Source: Candidatus Sabulitectum sp. (GTDB taxonomy: Bacteria > Fermentibacterota > Fermentibacteria > Fermentibacterales > JCC-6). From it: a DNA stretch of 5,338 nucleotides. The stretch is from positions 1 to 5,338 of the forward strand of contig JAOZLN010000188.1 in assembly GCA_029934845.1 (NCBI GenBank). The letters are read 5' to 3'. Both the position numbers and the translations under genes were made by a program. Positions 1 through 5,338 of this stretch are shown piece after piece (the first letter of the stretch is position 1; each line of letters opens with the position of its first letter). The notes beneath the pieces are model-generated. The model had not been told where the DNA came from and did no database searches. It worked only from the letters and a program-made list of their open reading frames with translations.

Positions 1-184
1 ACATAAGGCTGGCATCGCAGAATGATTCATCCGCCATTACTGTTCATGACATTTCAGGAAGAATTGTGGAACAATTGTCATGCAGGACGGAAAGGCTGTT
101 TTCGATGTTGGAAACCTTCCTCCGGGAGTCTACTCGATAAGAAGCAGCAAAGGTGATACAACAAGAATGGCTGTTCTCAGGTAA
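1..184 (+). CDS. 3' end of a protein with a T9SS/FlgD-like C-terminal sorting domain; apparent frameshift
   Basis: Only the last ~60 codons of this gene are in the window. Reading from base 3 gives ...AITVHDISGRIVEQLS, the usual first half of a Por-secretion/FlgD-like C-terminal domain (hydrophobic strand, then D-x-S-G-R-x-V). That frame then runs into unrelated sequence and stops at 138-140. The frame beginning at 77 supplies the expected second half (DGKAVFDVGNLPPGVYSIR, ending in MAVLR) and stops at 182-184, but it is closed upstream by stops at 23-25 and 47-49. Adding one base near position 79-80 would join the halves into one normal domain, so this is either a recent one-base deletion or a sequencing/assembly error. 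Such domains direct proteins out of the cell by type IX secretion in FCB bacteria; what the upstream part does cannot be seen. The gene converges on the minus-strand operon with a 3-nt gap. Confidence 0.75.
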
Positions 185-187
185 CGA

Positions 188-1231
188 TCACTCTGTTGTA
201 AGGACATATATAATTCCGTCTTCAGATACTTCAAGATCAAGAGGAAAACCGGGAAGATATACCTGATGATCCATGGTGAAAGTGCTGTAGTTGTAAGAGA
301 TCAGTCTGCTCACAGAGTTTCCGGCGCTGCTCAACACAAAGGCATATGTGCTGTCCCTGGCCAGGGAAACAAAATGAGTATTTCCTGTTATGCCTACTTG
401 CCCGTAATAATCCGGCAGTGGTGGGATGTGAACCTGAGAATTGATAACATCAACAACTCCAACTGAATAATCTCCAGGGTAACCCTTTACCCCCACAAAA
501 ATAGTATCACCAGGTACAGCAGCAAGAGCCAGACAGGGTACTGGCTCACTCTGAATGGTGTTTCTAAGAGAACCGGGACCCAGGATCTCAAGAAGGTTTA
601 TCCCGCCTGATGTTCCCACCAGCATTGAATCGGGATCTTGACCTGGCTCAACACAGTTGATATTGAGATCGACAGGAACAGATGTGTAGGCAATGTTGTT
701 CTCTATAGAGACCTGATAGATCTGATTCGATGGTCCATCTGTCACAAAAATGTAGTTCGATCCATCTGAAATAACAATATTTACAGGAGATTCACAGATT
801 CTGAATTCGTCCATAACAACGCACTCAGGCAAGCTGAGCTCAAGTATTTTGCCCATTGAACCGATCAAATAAGCTGTTTTTTCAATACTGCTGTAAGCCA
901 GCTGGTGATAACCAGAAGCAGATGGTAACCCAACAGTGTATTCCCCCACAAGATCATAACTGTCACAGGTGTAACTCAACACCTTTCCCTCGGTGGTGGT
1001 TATAAGAAAACCGTACTGATAAAGAAGCAGACTTCTGGCAGCAGTTATGCCCGAGATAGTGTGAATTGTGGATAGATCTGCCGGGGAGAGAATATGCAGC
1101 ACACCCGAGTATGCCATTTCGTACTCGGTAAGACTGGTGCAACCGGGAACAAACAGCAAAACAAAACAAAAGAACAGCAGAGCAGGAATGGCAGGAAATA
1201 TTCTTCCGGGAACGGTAACCATCTTACTCAT
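188..1231 (-). CDS. Putative beta-propeller lipoprotein, paralogue A (last gene of the operon)
   Basis: 347 residues. Residues 1-31 form a lipoprotein signal: a hydrophobic stretch at about 11-28, then V-P-G-C with Cys31 as the lipidation site (Pro at -2 is uncommon but acceptable). The mature part is one domain with blade-like repeats, each a strand of type 'YLIGSMGKILELSL' or 'IFVTDGPSNQIYQVS', ending in LPGFPLDLEVS and a C-terminal strand. No enzyme motif is visible. Cys137 and Cys146 (C-x8-C) are conserved in all copies; Cys193 and Cys233 are shared only with some. The start codon lies inside the end of the upstream gene (8-nt overlap, ATGAGTAA) and no good Shine-Dalgarno sequence precedes it, so translation is probably coupled. 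Met4 is an alternative start. This copy is the most diverged of the four in its N-terminal third, lacking the YPGNIFIASTEG segment. The function is unknown; an envelope-anchored binding or scaffold role is inference. Confidence 0.85.
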   Translation of the reverse strand: MSKMVTVPGRIFPAIPALLFFCFVLLFVPGCTSLTEYEMAYSGVLHILSPADLSTIHTISGITAARSLLLYQYGFLITTTEGKVLSYTCDSYDLVGEYTVGLPSASGYHQLAYSSIEKTAYLIGSMGKILELSLPECVVMDEFRICESPVNIVISDGSNYIFVTDGPSNQIYQVSIENNIAYTSVPVDLNINCVEPGQDPDSMLVGTSGGINLLEILGPGSLRNTIQSEPVPCLALAAVPGDTIFVGVKGYPGDYSVGVVDVINSQVHIPPLPDYYGQVGITGNTHFVSLARDSTYAFVLSSAGNSVSRLISYNYSTFTMDHQVYLPGFPLDLEVSEDGIIYVLTTE

Positions 1232-2285
1232 AGGTCAGTGCATAGATCACATTGCTGCCTGAAACCTTCAGATCAAGAGGGAAGCCGGGAATATCGACTT
1301 GCTGGTCAATCCGAAAAAATGCGTGATTATATGAGGTAAGTCTGCTTGTGTTGTCTCCTATATAACTCAACACATATGAGTGCTGCCAGTCATACCCCGC
1401 AGCAACAAAATGAGAAATACCCTCTATCTCTACACTTCCAATAATTTCAGCGGATGGATTACCCGGGGCAGGATCTTTGTAAAATTGTAAAACTCCTACA
1501 GAATGTCCAGTAGCAAGCACATAAGTGGTATCATCAGGTATGTCGTCAATGCTGCTGCACCCAGCTCCCGCTCCATCAATTACCCGCAAATTTCCCGCTC
1601 CCAGTTCTTCCACAAGAAATGTACCTCTGGAAGTTCCCACAATTATTGAATCGGCAAACAAACCCACAGCTATGCTTTTTATAGGATAGTCGAATGTATG
1701 CGATGCAAGCACTGTATTACTGCTTGTAGAAACCTGATTGATCGTGTTTGTTGGCCCGTCACCCACATAAAGATACGATGGTCTTCCCGGGGCGACTGCC
1801 AGCGCCACAGGAGCCTGGCAGACACTATAAACATCCTGCACAATACAATCAGGAAGACTGAACTTTACAATTTTCCCGTTGGCACCTATCAGATACGCTG
1901 TACCCGAGCTCTGGTCCATTGCCATCTGAAAAAAACCAGCTGGGGATGGTGAATCCACCTGGTATTCTCCTGCGAAAGCCAGAGTCTCGGAATCATAGCG
2001 GTAGACCACACCTTCAGTTGAAGCAATGAAAATGTTCCCAGGGTAGATGAGAAGGCTTCTAGCTCCGGAAATACCGGAAATGGTGTTCAAGGTTGAAAGA
2101 TCCCCTGCAGAAATGATATGCAACTGCCCATTGAACGCAGCATCAAACTCGGTAATATCAGTGCAACCGGAGAATACAATAATAACTGCAAGAAATACTC
2201 CCTGGAAAAGTACCGACAGCTTACTGCAGCTGCTGCAATGTTCAGCCAACCCGGGAAGAACGCTATTGATACTTCGTTTTCTCAT
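1224..2285 (-). CDS. Putative beta-propeller lipoprotein, paralogue B
   Basis: 353 residues. It has a long N-terminal region (basic MRKRS, then a Cys-containing linker), a hydrophobic core at about 24-38 and the lipobox F-S-G-C with Cys41 as predicted lipid anchor. The start is well supported: AGAGGA at 2294-2299 sits 8 nt before the ATG, and no better in-frame start precedes the signal core. The first propeller-like units (GARSLLIYPGNIFIASTEG, about 74-92) and the last (YDWQHSYVLSYIGDNTSRL, about 298-316) closely match the 3481-4557 copy. The centre (about residues 160-285) is much more diverged and lacks the Cys found at C-[MV]-E-P in the other three. It retains the C-x8-C pair (Cys147, Cys156). 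It lies 25 nt downstream of the S41-like gene and overlaps the next paralogue by 8 nt. No enzymatic motif is visible and the function is unknown; the propeller fold is inferred from repeat spacing, not from a known homologue. Confidence 0.87.
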   Translation of the reverse strand: MRKRSINSVLPGLAEHCSSCSKLSVLFQGVFLAVIIVFSGCTDITEFDAAFNGQLHIISAGDLSTLNTISGISGARSLLIYPGNIFIASTEGVVYRYDSETLAFAGEYQVDSPSPAGFFQMAMDQSSGTAYLIGANGKIVKFSLPDCIVQDVYSVCQAPVALAVAPGRPSYLYVGDGPTNTINQVSTSSNTVLASHTFDYPIKSIAVGLFADSIIVGTSRGTFLVEELGAGNLRVIDGAGAGCSSIDDIPDDTTYVLATGHSVGVLQFYKDPAPGNPSAEIIGSVEIEGISHFVAAGYDWQHSYVLSYIGDNTSRLTSYNHAFFRIDQQVDIPGFPLDLKVSGSNVIYALTYE

Positions 2286-2293
2286 AAAAGAGA

Positions 2294-2299
2294 TCCTCT
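2294..2299 (-). promoter_or_regulatory. Shine-Dalgarno site of paralogue B
   Basis: The minus strand reads AGAGGA here, 8 nt before the ATG at 2283-2285. It lies in the 25-nt gap after the S41-like gene's stop and fixes the start of paralogue B despite its unusually long signal-peptide N-region. Confidence 0.75.
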
Positions 2300-2310
2300 T
2301 TCATTTATGG

Positions 2311-3372
2311 TTATCTGATCTCTTCAAGCATTTCAATTGCACGGTCTAAAACAGGGTCAACTCCCGCTGCAAAGTCAGCTTCCGTTGCTTCCACAAAAGT
2401 ATCCGGAGGTATTCCAGCACCCTCGATCCAGTGTTTCCCATTGGTAAGAATCGTCTCTCTAACAACCCCGCAAGTCCAACTCTCAGTGAGAGTTGCAGTA
2501 GAAAAAGCACCAGAAACACTGCCTCTGGTGGTGTCTCCCACCAGAACAACATTGGGGAAGTTCATAAAGTTGGCAGTCAGGTTCTCGGATCTGTCGTTGC
2601 AGTTCTCTCCCACCAGTAGAAAAACAGTTCCTGTATACTGCTGAGGCCCGGCAGGGAATACCGCAGGGTGATCATCCCAGTACTGGTCATACTCGGGGCC
2701 GCTTCTTGATCTGTATATGGCAACTGCCCGGGAATGGTCTGTAAATCGACCCATAAGTTCGTGAGCGCAAAAATGTCTGCTTCCCCCACCACAAGGGTTC
2801 ATTCGTACATCAATGATCACGCCGGGCACATCAAGTACAATGCATTCCGCAACGAAGGCATCAAGAAATATAAGTGAAGAATCATGCGGGGAAGAAGGTA
2901 GTGTATCCAGAAAAACATAGGGCAGCAAAGAGGGGTCGCACCAGCCAAATCCATTAAAATAGCCATCCTCCCATCCGGCCCAGCCGTTCGGTTCCAGATA
3001 GTGCTCCGAAAGAACAGCCATATCATAATTTACATCGTATTCCTGGATGTATGGATATACTGTTTCCAGTAGTTCTCCCAGCTCGTTAAATTTGTGAAAA
3101 CGGATTGCCGGGTCCTGCAGCTCTGCTAGCATCTCAATAATGACCTCTATGTACTCATCCTCGGTCTCGCACTGGCTGACCACAGGGTAGTAGAGAGCAG
3201 TCAATTCCTTCCAGTCAATTTCTTTGTGTGCAAAATATGGACAGTCTGCCTCGTATTTTTCAAAGACATCAATAAAGCCCTGCATATCCAGAACTGGCTC
3301 TTCCACAGCAATAGGGCTGTGAAGACATCCAAGAAAGATCAGTAGTGGAACAGCTAAGTACATTCTTCTCAT
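2311..3372 (-). CDS. S41-peptidase-like (C-terminal processing/tricorn protease fold) lipoprotein, possibly non-catalytic
   Basis: 353 residues from the ATG at 3370-3372, which I prefer over the longer frame opening at 3405 because GGAGGAG lies 7 nt upstream and the protein then begins with a clean signal MRRMYLAVPLLIFLGC (predicted lipidated Cys16). S41 landmarks in order: a helical N-terminal region (about 30-85) ending LQDPAIRFH (85-93); the strand and glycine loop IIDVRMNPCGGG (186-197); the strand before the active-site turn, TVFLLVGENCNDRSEN (249-264); GDTTRGSVSG (279-288); and the late GIPPD turn (320-324). Family members usually have a nucleophilic Ser three residues before the Glu of this turn. 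Here that position is Asp260, with Ser262 next to Glu263. The His common after L-x-D-[GP] is Ala89, and the Lys of bacterial CtpA-type enzymes is absent. It may therefore be a binding protein rather than a protease. No PDZ domain was recognised. It lies between the paralogues in the same operon, so a shared envelope role is likely but unproven. Confidence 0.8.
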   Translation of the reverse strand: MRRMYLAVPLLIFLGCLHSPIAVEEPVLDMQGFIDVFEKYEADCPYFAHKEIDWKELTALYYPVVSQCETEDEYIEVIIEMLAELQDPAIRFHKFNELGELLETVYPYIQEYDVNYDMAVLSEHYLEPNGWAGWEDGYFNGFGWCDPSLLPYVFLDTLPSSPHDSSLIFLDAFVAECIVLDVPGVIIDVRMNPCGGGSRHFCAHELMGRFTDHSRAVAIYRSRSGPEYDQYWDDHPAVFPAGPQQYTGTVFLLVGENCNDRSENLTANFMNFPNVVLVGDTTRGSVSGAFSTATLTESWTCGVVRETILTNGKHWIEGAGIPPDTFVEATEADFAAGVDPVLDRAIEMLEEIR

Positions 3373-3379
3373 AATATAA

Positions 3380-3386
3380 CTCCTCC
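3380..3386 (-). promoter_or_regulatory. Strong Shine-Dalgarno site of the S41-like gene
   Basis: The minus strand reads GGAGGAG, followed by 7 nt (TTATATT) and the ATG at 3370-3372. It lies inside the longer open frame that begins at 3405, and so argues that the first 11 codons of that frame are not translated. Confidence 0.85.
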
Positions 3387-3480
3387 GATAATATCGACTG
3401 GACAAATAGAATTTATTTCAAAGCTGCAAAACCCAGGGACAGGCTCAACCAAAAAACAGATCTCCAAAGCAACTGCAAAA
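3387..3480 (-). other. Intergenic gap between paralogue C and the S41-like gene
   Basis: This is the longest gap in the operon (108 nt from stop to start codon, including the ribosome binding site). It is A/T-rich near the S41-like start. I see no stem-loop with a U-run and no well-spaced -35/-10 pair. A short direct repeat TTTTGCAG (minus strand) occurs twice. An internal promoter is possible but not demonstrable by eye. Confidence 0.4.
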
Positions 3481-4557
3481 CTATTCAGTGGTAAGCGCAT
3501 AAATAACTCCATCCCCTGAAATCTTCAGATCTAGTGGAAATCCGGGAAGATCCAATTCCTGAGGAGTCTCTGGAAAACGATAGTTATATGAGATGAGCCT
3601 GCTGGAATTGTCGCCCAGATAACTCAGCACATAGGCATGCTGCCAGTCCTGCCCAATTGCCAGAAAATGTGCCGTTCCATCAATTTCAATTGCTTCATAG
3701 AATTCAGGCGGGGGAGGTTCTGCAAACTGCGGTATGAAAACATCCACAATACCCACTGAAGCATTGCGTATTCCTTTTATCCCCACAAAAATTGTGTCAT
3801 CCGGTACTGCTGCAAGAGCAACCATAACTCCTTCCCGATACAACCCGGTTCCTCGAAGATCAGTGGGGCTTAGAACTTCGATAAGGTCAACCCCGGCGGA
3901 ATTGCCAACCAGCATAGAGTCGGGGTTAGGAGAAGGCTCCATGCAGAAAATGTCGAAGTAGATCCAGACATTGTCATAAGCCTGGTTATTGTCGACGGAA
4001 ACCTGATGTATCCTGGTACTCGGTCCATCAGCTACAAACAGGTATTCTGATCCCGGGCCAATAGCCAGCTTTGTAGGAGACTGACACACTGTAAACTCAT
4101 CAATAACCGTACACTGAGGCAGGCTCACTTCCAGGATCTTTCCAAGTGAGCCGATCAGGTAAGCGGTATTCTTCAAGCTGCAGTAAACCATCTGGGAGAA
4201 CCCTGCCGGGGATGGCGCAGCAACCTGGTAAACTTCCACCAGCTCCCGGGTTTCTGAATCGTACCGGTAGATCAGCCCCTCGGTGGATGCAATGAAGATA
4301 TTCCCGGGATACATCATCAGGCTTCTGGCGCCTGGAATATCTGAAATAGTACTTATAATGGTGAAGTCTTCAGGCGCAATGAAGTGTAAACCTGCTTCAA
4401 AAGACATTTCATGCTCAGTGAGATTGGTGCAGCCAGGAAAAAGAACGGAACACAGCATTGCAGCGAATAGAACTCTCGATCTTATTGCACTTCTTCTTTC
4501 TTTGTTTTCCATCATGATACAACGTCTGTAAAGATGAAACAGCTTACAGGTAACCAT
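3481..4557 (-). CDS. Putative beta-propeller lipoprotein, paralogue C
   Basis: 358 residues in the longest reading. The lipoprotein signal is L-F-P-G-C with Cys43 as lipid anchor. The start is uncertain: the ATG at 4555-4557 has only a weak AGGCAG 8 nt upstream, while the tandem ATGs at 4513-4515 and 4510-4512 give a more typical signal (MENKERRSAIRSR, then the hydrophobic core) but have no clear Shine-Dalgarno. The mature domain shows six blade-like units at roughly 75-115, 119-157, 159-200, 203-243, 245-293 and 295-338, then a lone strand 340-358 that could pair with the N-terminal strand (about 54-70) to close a seventh blade. Conserved blocks include GARSLMMYPG, FVADGPSTRI, QDWQHAYVLSYLGDNSSRL and LPGFPLDL. 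It is closest to the truncated copy upstream. No catalytic residues or metal-binding motif were recognised. The function is unknown; cell-envelope location follows from the lipobox. Confidence 0.85.
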   Translation of the reverse strand: MVTCKLFHLYRRCIMMENKERRSAIRSRVLFAAMLCSVLFPGCTNLTEHEMSFEAGLHFIAPEDFTIISTISDIPGARSLMMYPGNIFIASTEGLIYRYDSETRELVEVYQVAAPSPAGFSQMVYCSLKNTAYLIGSLGKILEVSLPQCTVIDEFTVCQSPTKLAIGPGSEYLFVADGPSTRIHQVSVDNNQAYDNVWIYFDIFCMEPSPNPDSMLVGNSAGVDLIEVLSPTDLRGTGLYREGVMVALAAVPDDTIFVGIKGIRNASVGIVDVFIPQFAEPPPPEFYEAIEIDGTAHFLAIGQDWQHAYVLSYLGDNSSRLISYNYRFPETPQELDLPGFPLDLKISGDGVIYALTTE

Positions 4558-4611
4558 GCCATACGCTGCCTGTTTCCCCCGGAGGATCTACGGTAATCAC
4601 CATGGAATTGA

Positions 4612-5338
4612 TCACTCTGTTGTAAGCGCATAGATAACTCCATTCCCTGAAACCTTCAGATCAAGTGGATATCCGGGAAGATCCAATTCAAGAGGAGTCT
4701 CCGTAAAACGGTAGTTGTATGAGACAAGCCTGCTGGTATTGTCACCCAGATAACTAAGCACATAGGCATGCTGCCAGTCCTGCCCCATTGCCAGAAGGTG
4801 AGACGTTCCTTCAATGCCGATGGTTCCATAAATTTCAGGCGCAGGAGGCTCTTCAAATTGTGAAGTAAATAAATCAATTGTGCCCACCAAAGAAGGGGGA
4901 ATACCGAGTACTCCCACAAAAATTGTATCATACGGTACAGCTGCCAGGGAAAGGCAAGTAATACCTTGCTTCAATGTGGTTCTCCGAAGGCTGACCGGAC
5001 TTAGAACCTCAACAAGGAACACGCCATCAGACGTTCCTACCATCATGGAGTCAGGGTTAGGAGAAGGCTCCATACAATGTATATTGAAGCGTATTCTGAC
5101 ATTGTCATAAGCTATATTGTCATCAATTGATACCTGATAGATCCTTGTGGATGGCCCATCAGCAACGAACAGGTATTCTGAACTCGGGCCCAATGCCAGT
5201 TTTGTCGGTGACTGACATACAATGAATTCATCAATCACCGTACACTCCGGCATACTCACTTCCAGAATGCTGCCCAATGAACCTAATAGGTAAGCGGTAT
5301 TCTTAAGATTACAATAAACCATTTGTGTGAATCCTGCA
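4612..5338 (-). CDS. Putative beta-propeller lipoprotein, paralogue D (5' end outside the window)
   Basis: The frame is open to the right edge of the window. Upstream of an internal Met at 5320-5322 the codons read A-G-F-T-Q, matching S-P-A-G-F-S-Q in paralogue C, so that Met is not the start and the gene continues beyond 5338. About 241 residues are visible, equivalent to residue 118 onward of paralogue C. The two are very similar over this length (CTVIDEF, VCQSPTKLA, YLFVADGPSTRI, CMEPSPNPDSM, QDWQHAYVLSYLGDN), by eye well over half identical and the closest pair in the array. It keeps the C-x8-C pair and, like paralogue A, also the C-[MV]-E-P Cys and the Cys before LAAVP. By analogy the missing part should hold a lipoprotein signal and the first unit. 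It ends 54 nt before the longest possible start of paralogue C. The function is unknown. Confidence 0.86.
   Translation of the reverse strand, partial: AGFTQMVYCNLKNTAYLLGSLGSILEVSMPECTVIDEFIVCQSPTKLALGPSSEYLFVADGPSTRIYQVSIDDNIAYDNVRIRFNIHCMEPSPNPDSMMVGTSDGVFLVEVLSPVSLRRTTLKQGITCLSLAAVPYDTIFVGVLGIPPSLVGTIDLFTSQFEEPPAPEIYGTIGIEGTSHLLAMGQDWQHAYVLSYLGDNTSRLVSYNYRFTETPLELDLPGYPLDLKVSGNGVIYALTTE

Larger units (their letters stand above)
188..5338 (-). repeat. Tandem array of four paralogous lipoprotein genes interrupted by an S41-like gene
   Basis: The units at 188-1231, 1224-2285, 3481-4557 and 4612-5338 encode the same architecture in the same orientation and share many protein blocks plus short DNA identities. 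This is an expansion by gene duplication, not a nucleotide repeat of recent origin: most blocks are diverged at DNA level. The S41-like gene at 2311-3372 splits the array into two pairs. The array may continue beyond the right edge. Confidence 0.85.

Noticed and set aside
2047..2349. 100-codon plus-strand open frame opposite the start of paralogue B
   Set aside because: It lies antisense to a well-supported signal peptide and ribosome site, has no ribosome site of its own, and its translation shows no domain or signal. It is a shadow frame.
3387..3480. Possible promoter upstream of the S41-like gene (TTGAAA and TATTAT on the minus strand)
   Set aside because: The spacer is about 22 nt and the would-be -10 touches the ribosome site, so it does not form a credible promoter.
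3734..3961. Plus-strand open frame resembling another at 4880-5110 (both contain G-L-G-E-G-S)
   Set aside because: The similarity is explained by both being antisense to the same conserved segment of paralogues C and D; it is not independent evidence of a gene.
4558..4611. Near-palindromic GGTAATCACC as an operator or terminator stem
   Set aside because: The arms pair over only three bases and no U-run follows; too weak to call.
4581..4624. Plus-strand GGAGGA followed by ATG and a six-codon frame between paralogues D and C
   Set aside because: The ATG at 4601 is about 14 nt from the purine run, too far, and the frame overlaps the conserved end of paralogue D. Probably coincidence.
188..5338. 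Paralogue array as a toxin-antitoxin, phage-defence or CRISPR-like system
   Set aside because: All products carry lipoprotein signals and extracytoplasmic-type folds; there are no nuclease, nucleotide-binding or DNA-binding motifs and no short direct-repeat array.

Overview
The window is a compact, almost fully coding stretch from a bacterium. It most resembles an uncultured member of the FCB group (Fibrobacteres-Chlorobi-Bacteroidetes and allied candidate phyla). The basis is indirect: a plus-strand gene ends in what looks like a type IX secretion (T9SS) / FlgD-like C-terminal sorting domain, and the minus strand carries a run of paralogous lipoproteins with SGC/PGC lipoboxes. No rRNA, tRNA or marker gene is present, so the phylum is only an inference.

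Layout from left to right. Positions 1-184 (+) hold the 3' end of a sorting-domain protein, read in two frames, so a frameshift or sequence error lies near 77-82. Only three bases separate its stop from the stop of the first minus-strand gene. Everything from 188 to 5338 is on the minus strand and reads right to left: a truncated beta-propeller-like protein (4612-5338, 5' end outside the window), a full-length paralogue (3481-4557), an S41-peptidase-like lipoprotein (2311-3372), a second full-length paralogue (1224-2285) and a third (188-1231). Gaps are 54, 108 and 25 nt, and the last pair overlaps by 8 nt. Nothing convincing as a promoter or terminator was seen, so the five genes probably form one operon whose promoter is upstream, beyond position 5338.

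The four paralogues share a lipoprotein signal followed by a single domain of about 300 residues. Its repeat pattern (six blade-like units plus a C-terminal strand that could close with the N-terminal strand) suggests a seven-bladed propeller. They show no catalytic motif and are best described as surface or periplasmic lipoproteins of unknown function. The S41-like protein keeps the family's structural motifs but seems to lack the usual nucleophile and histidine, so it may be a non-catalytic binding protein. A plausible but unproven reading is a tandemly expanded set of envelope-anchored binding proteins made together with an S41-fold partner.
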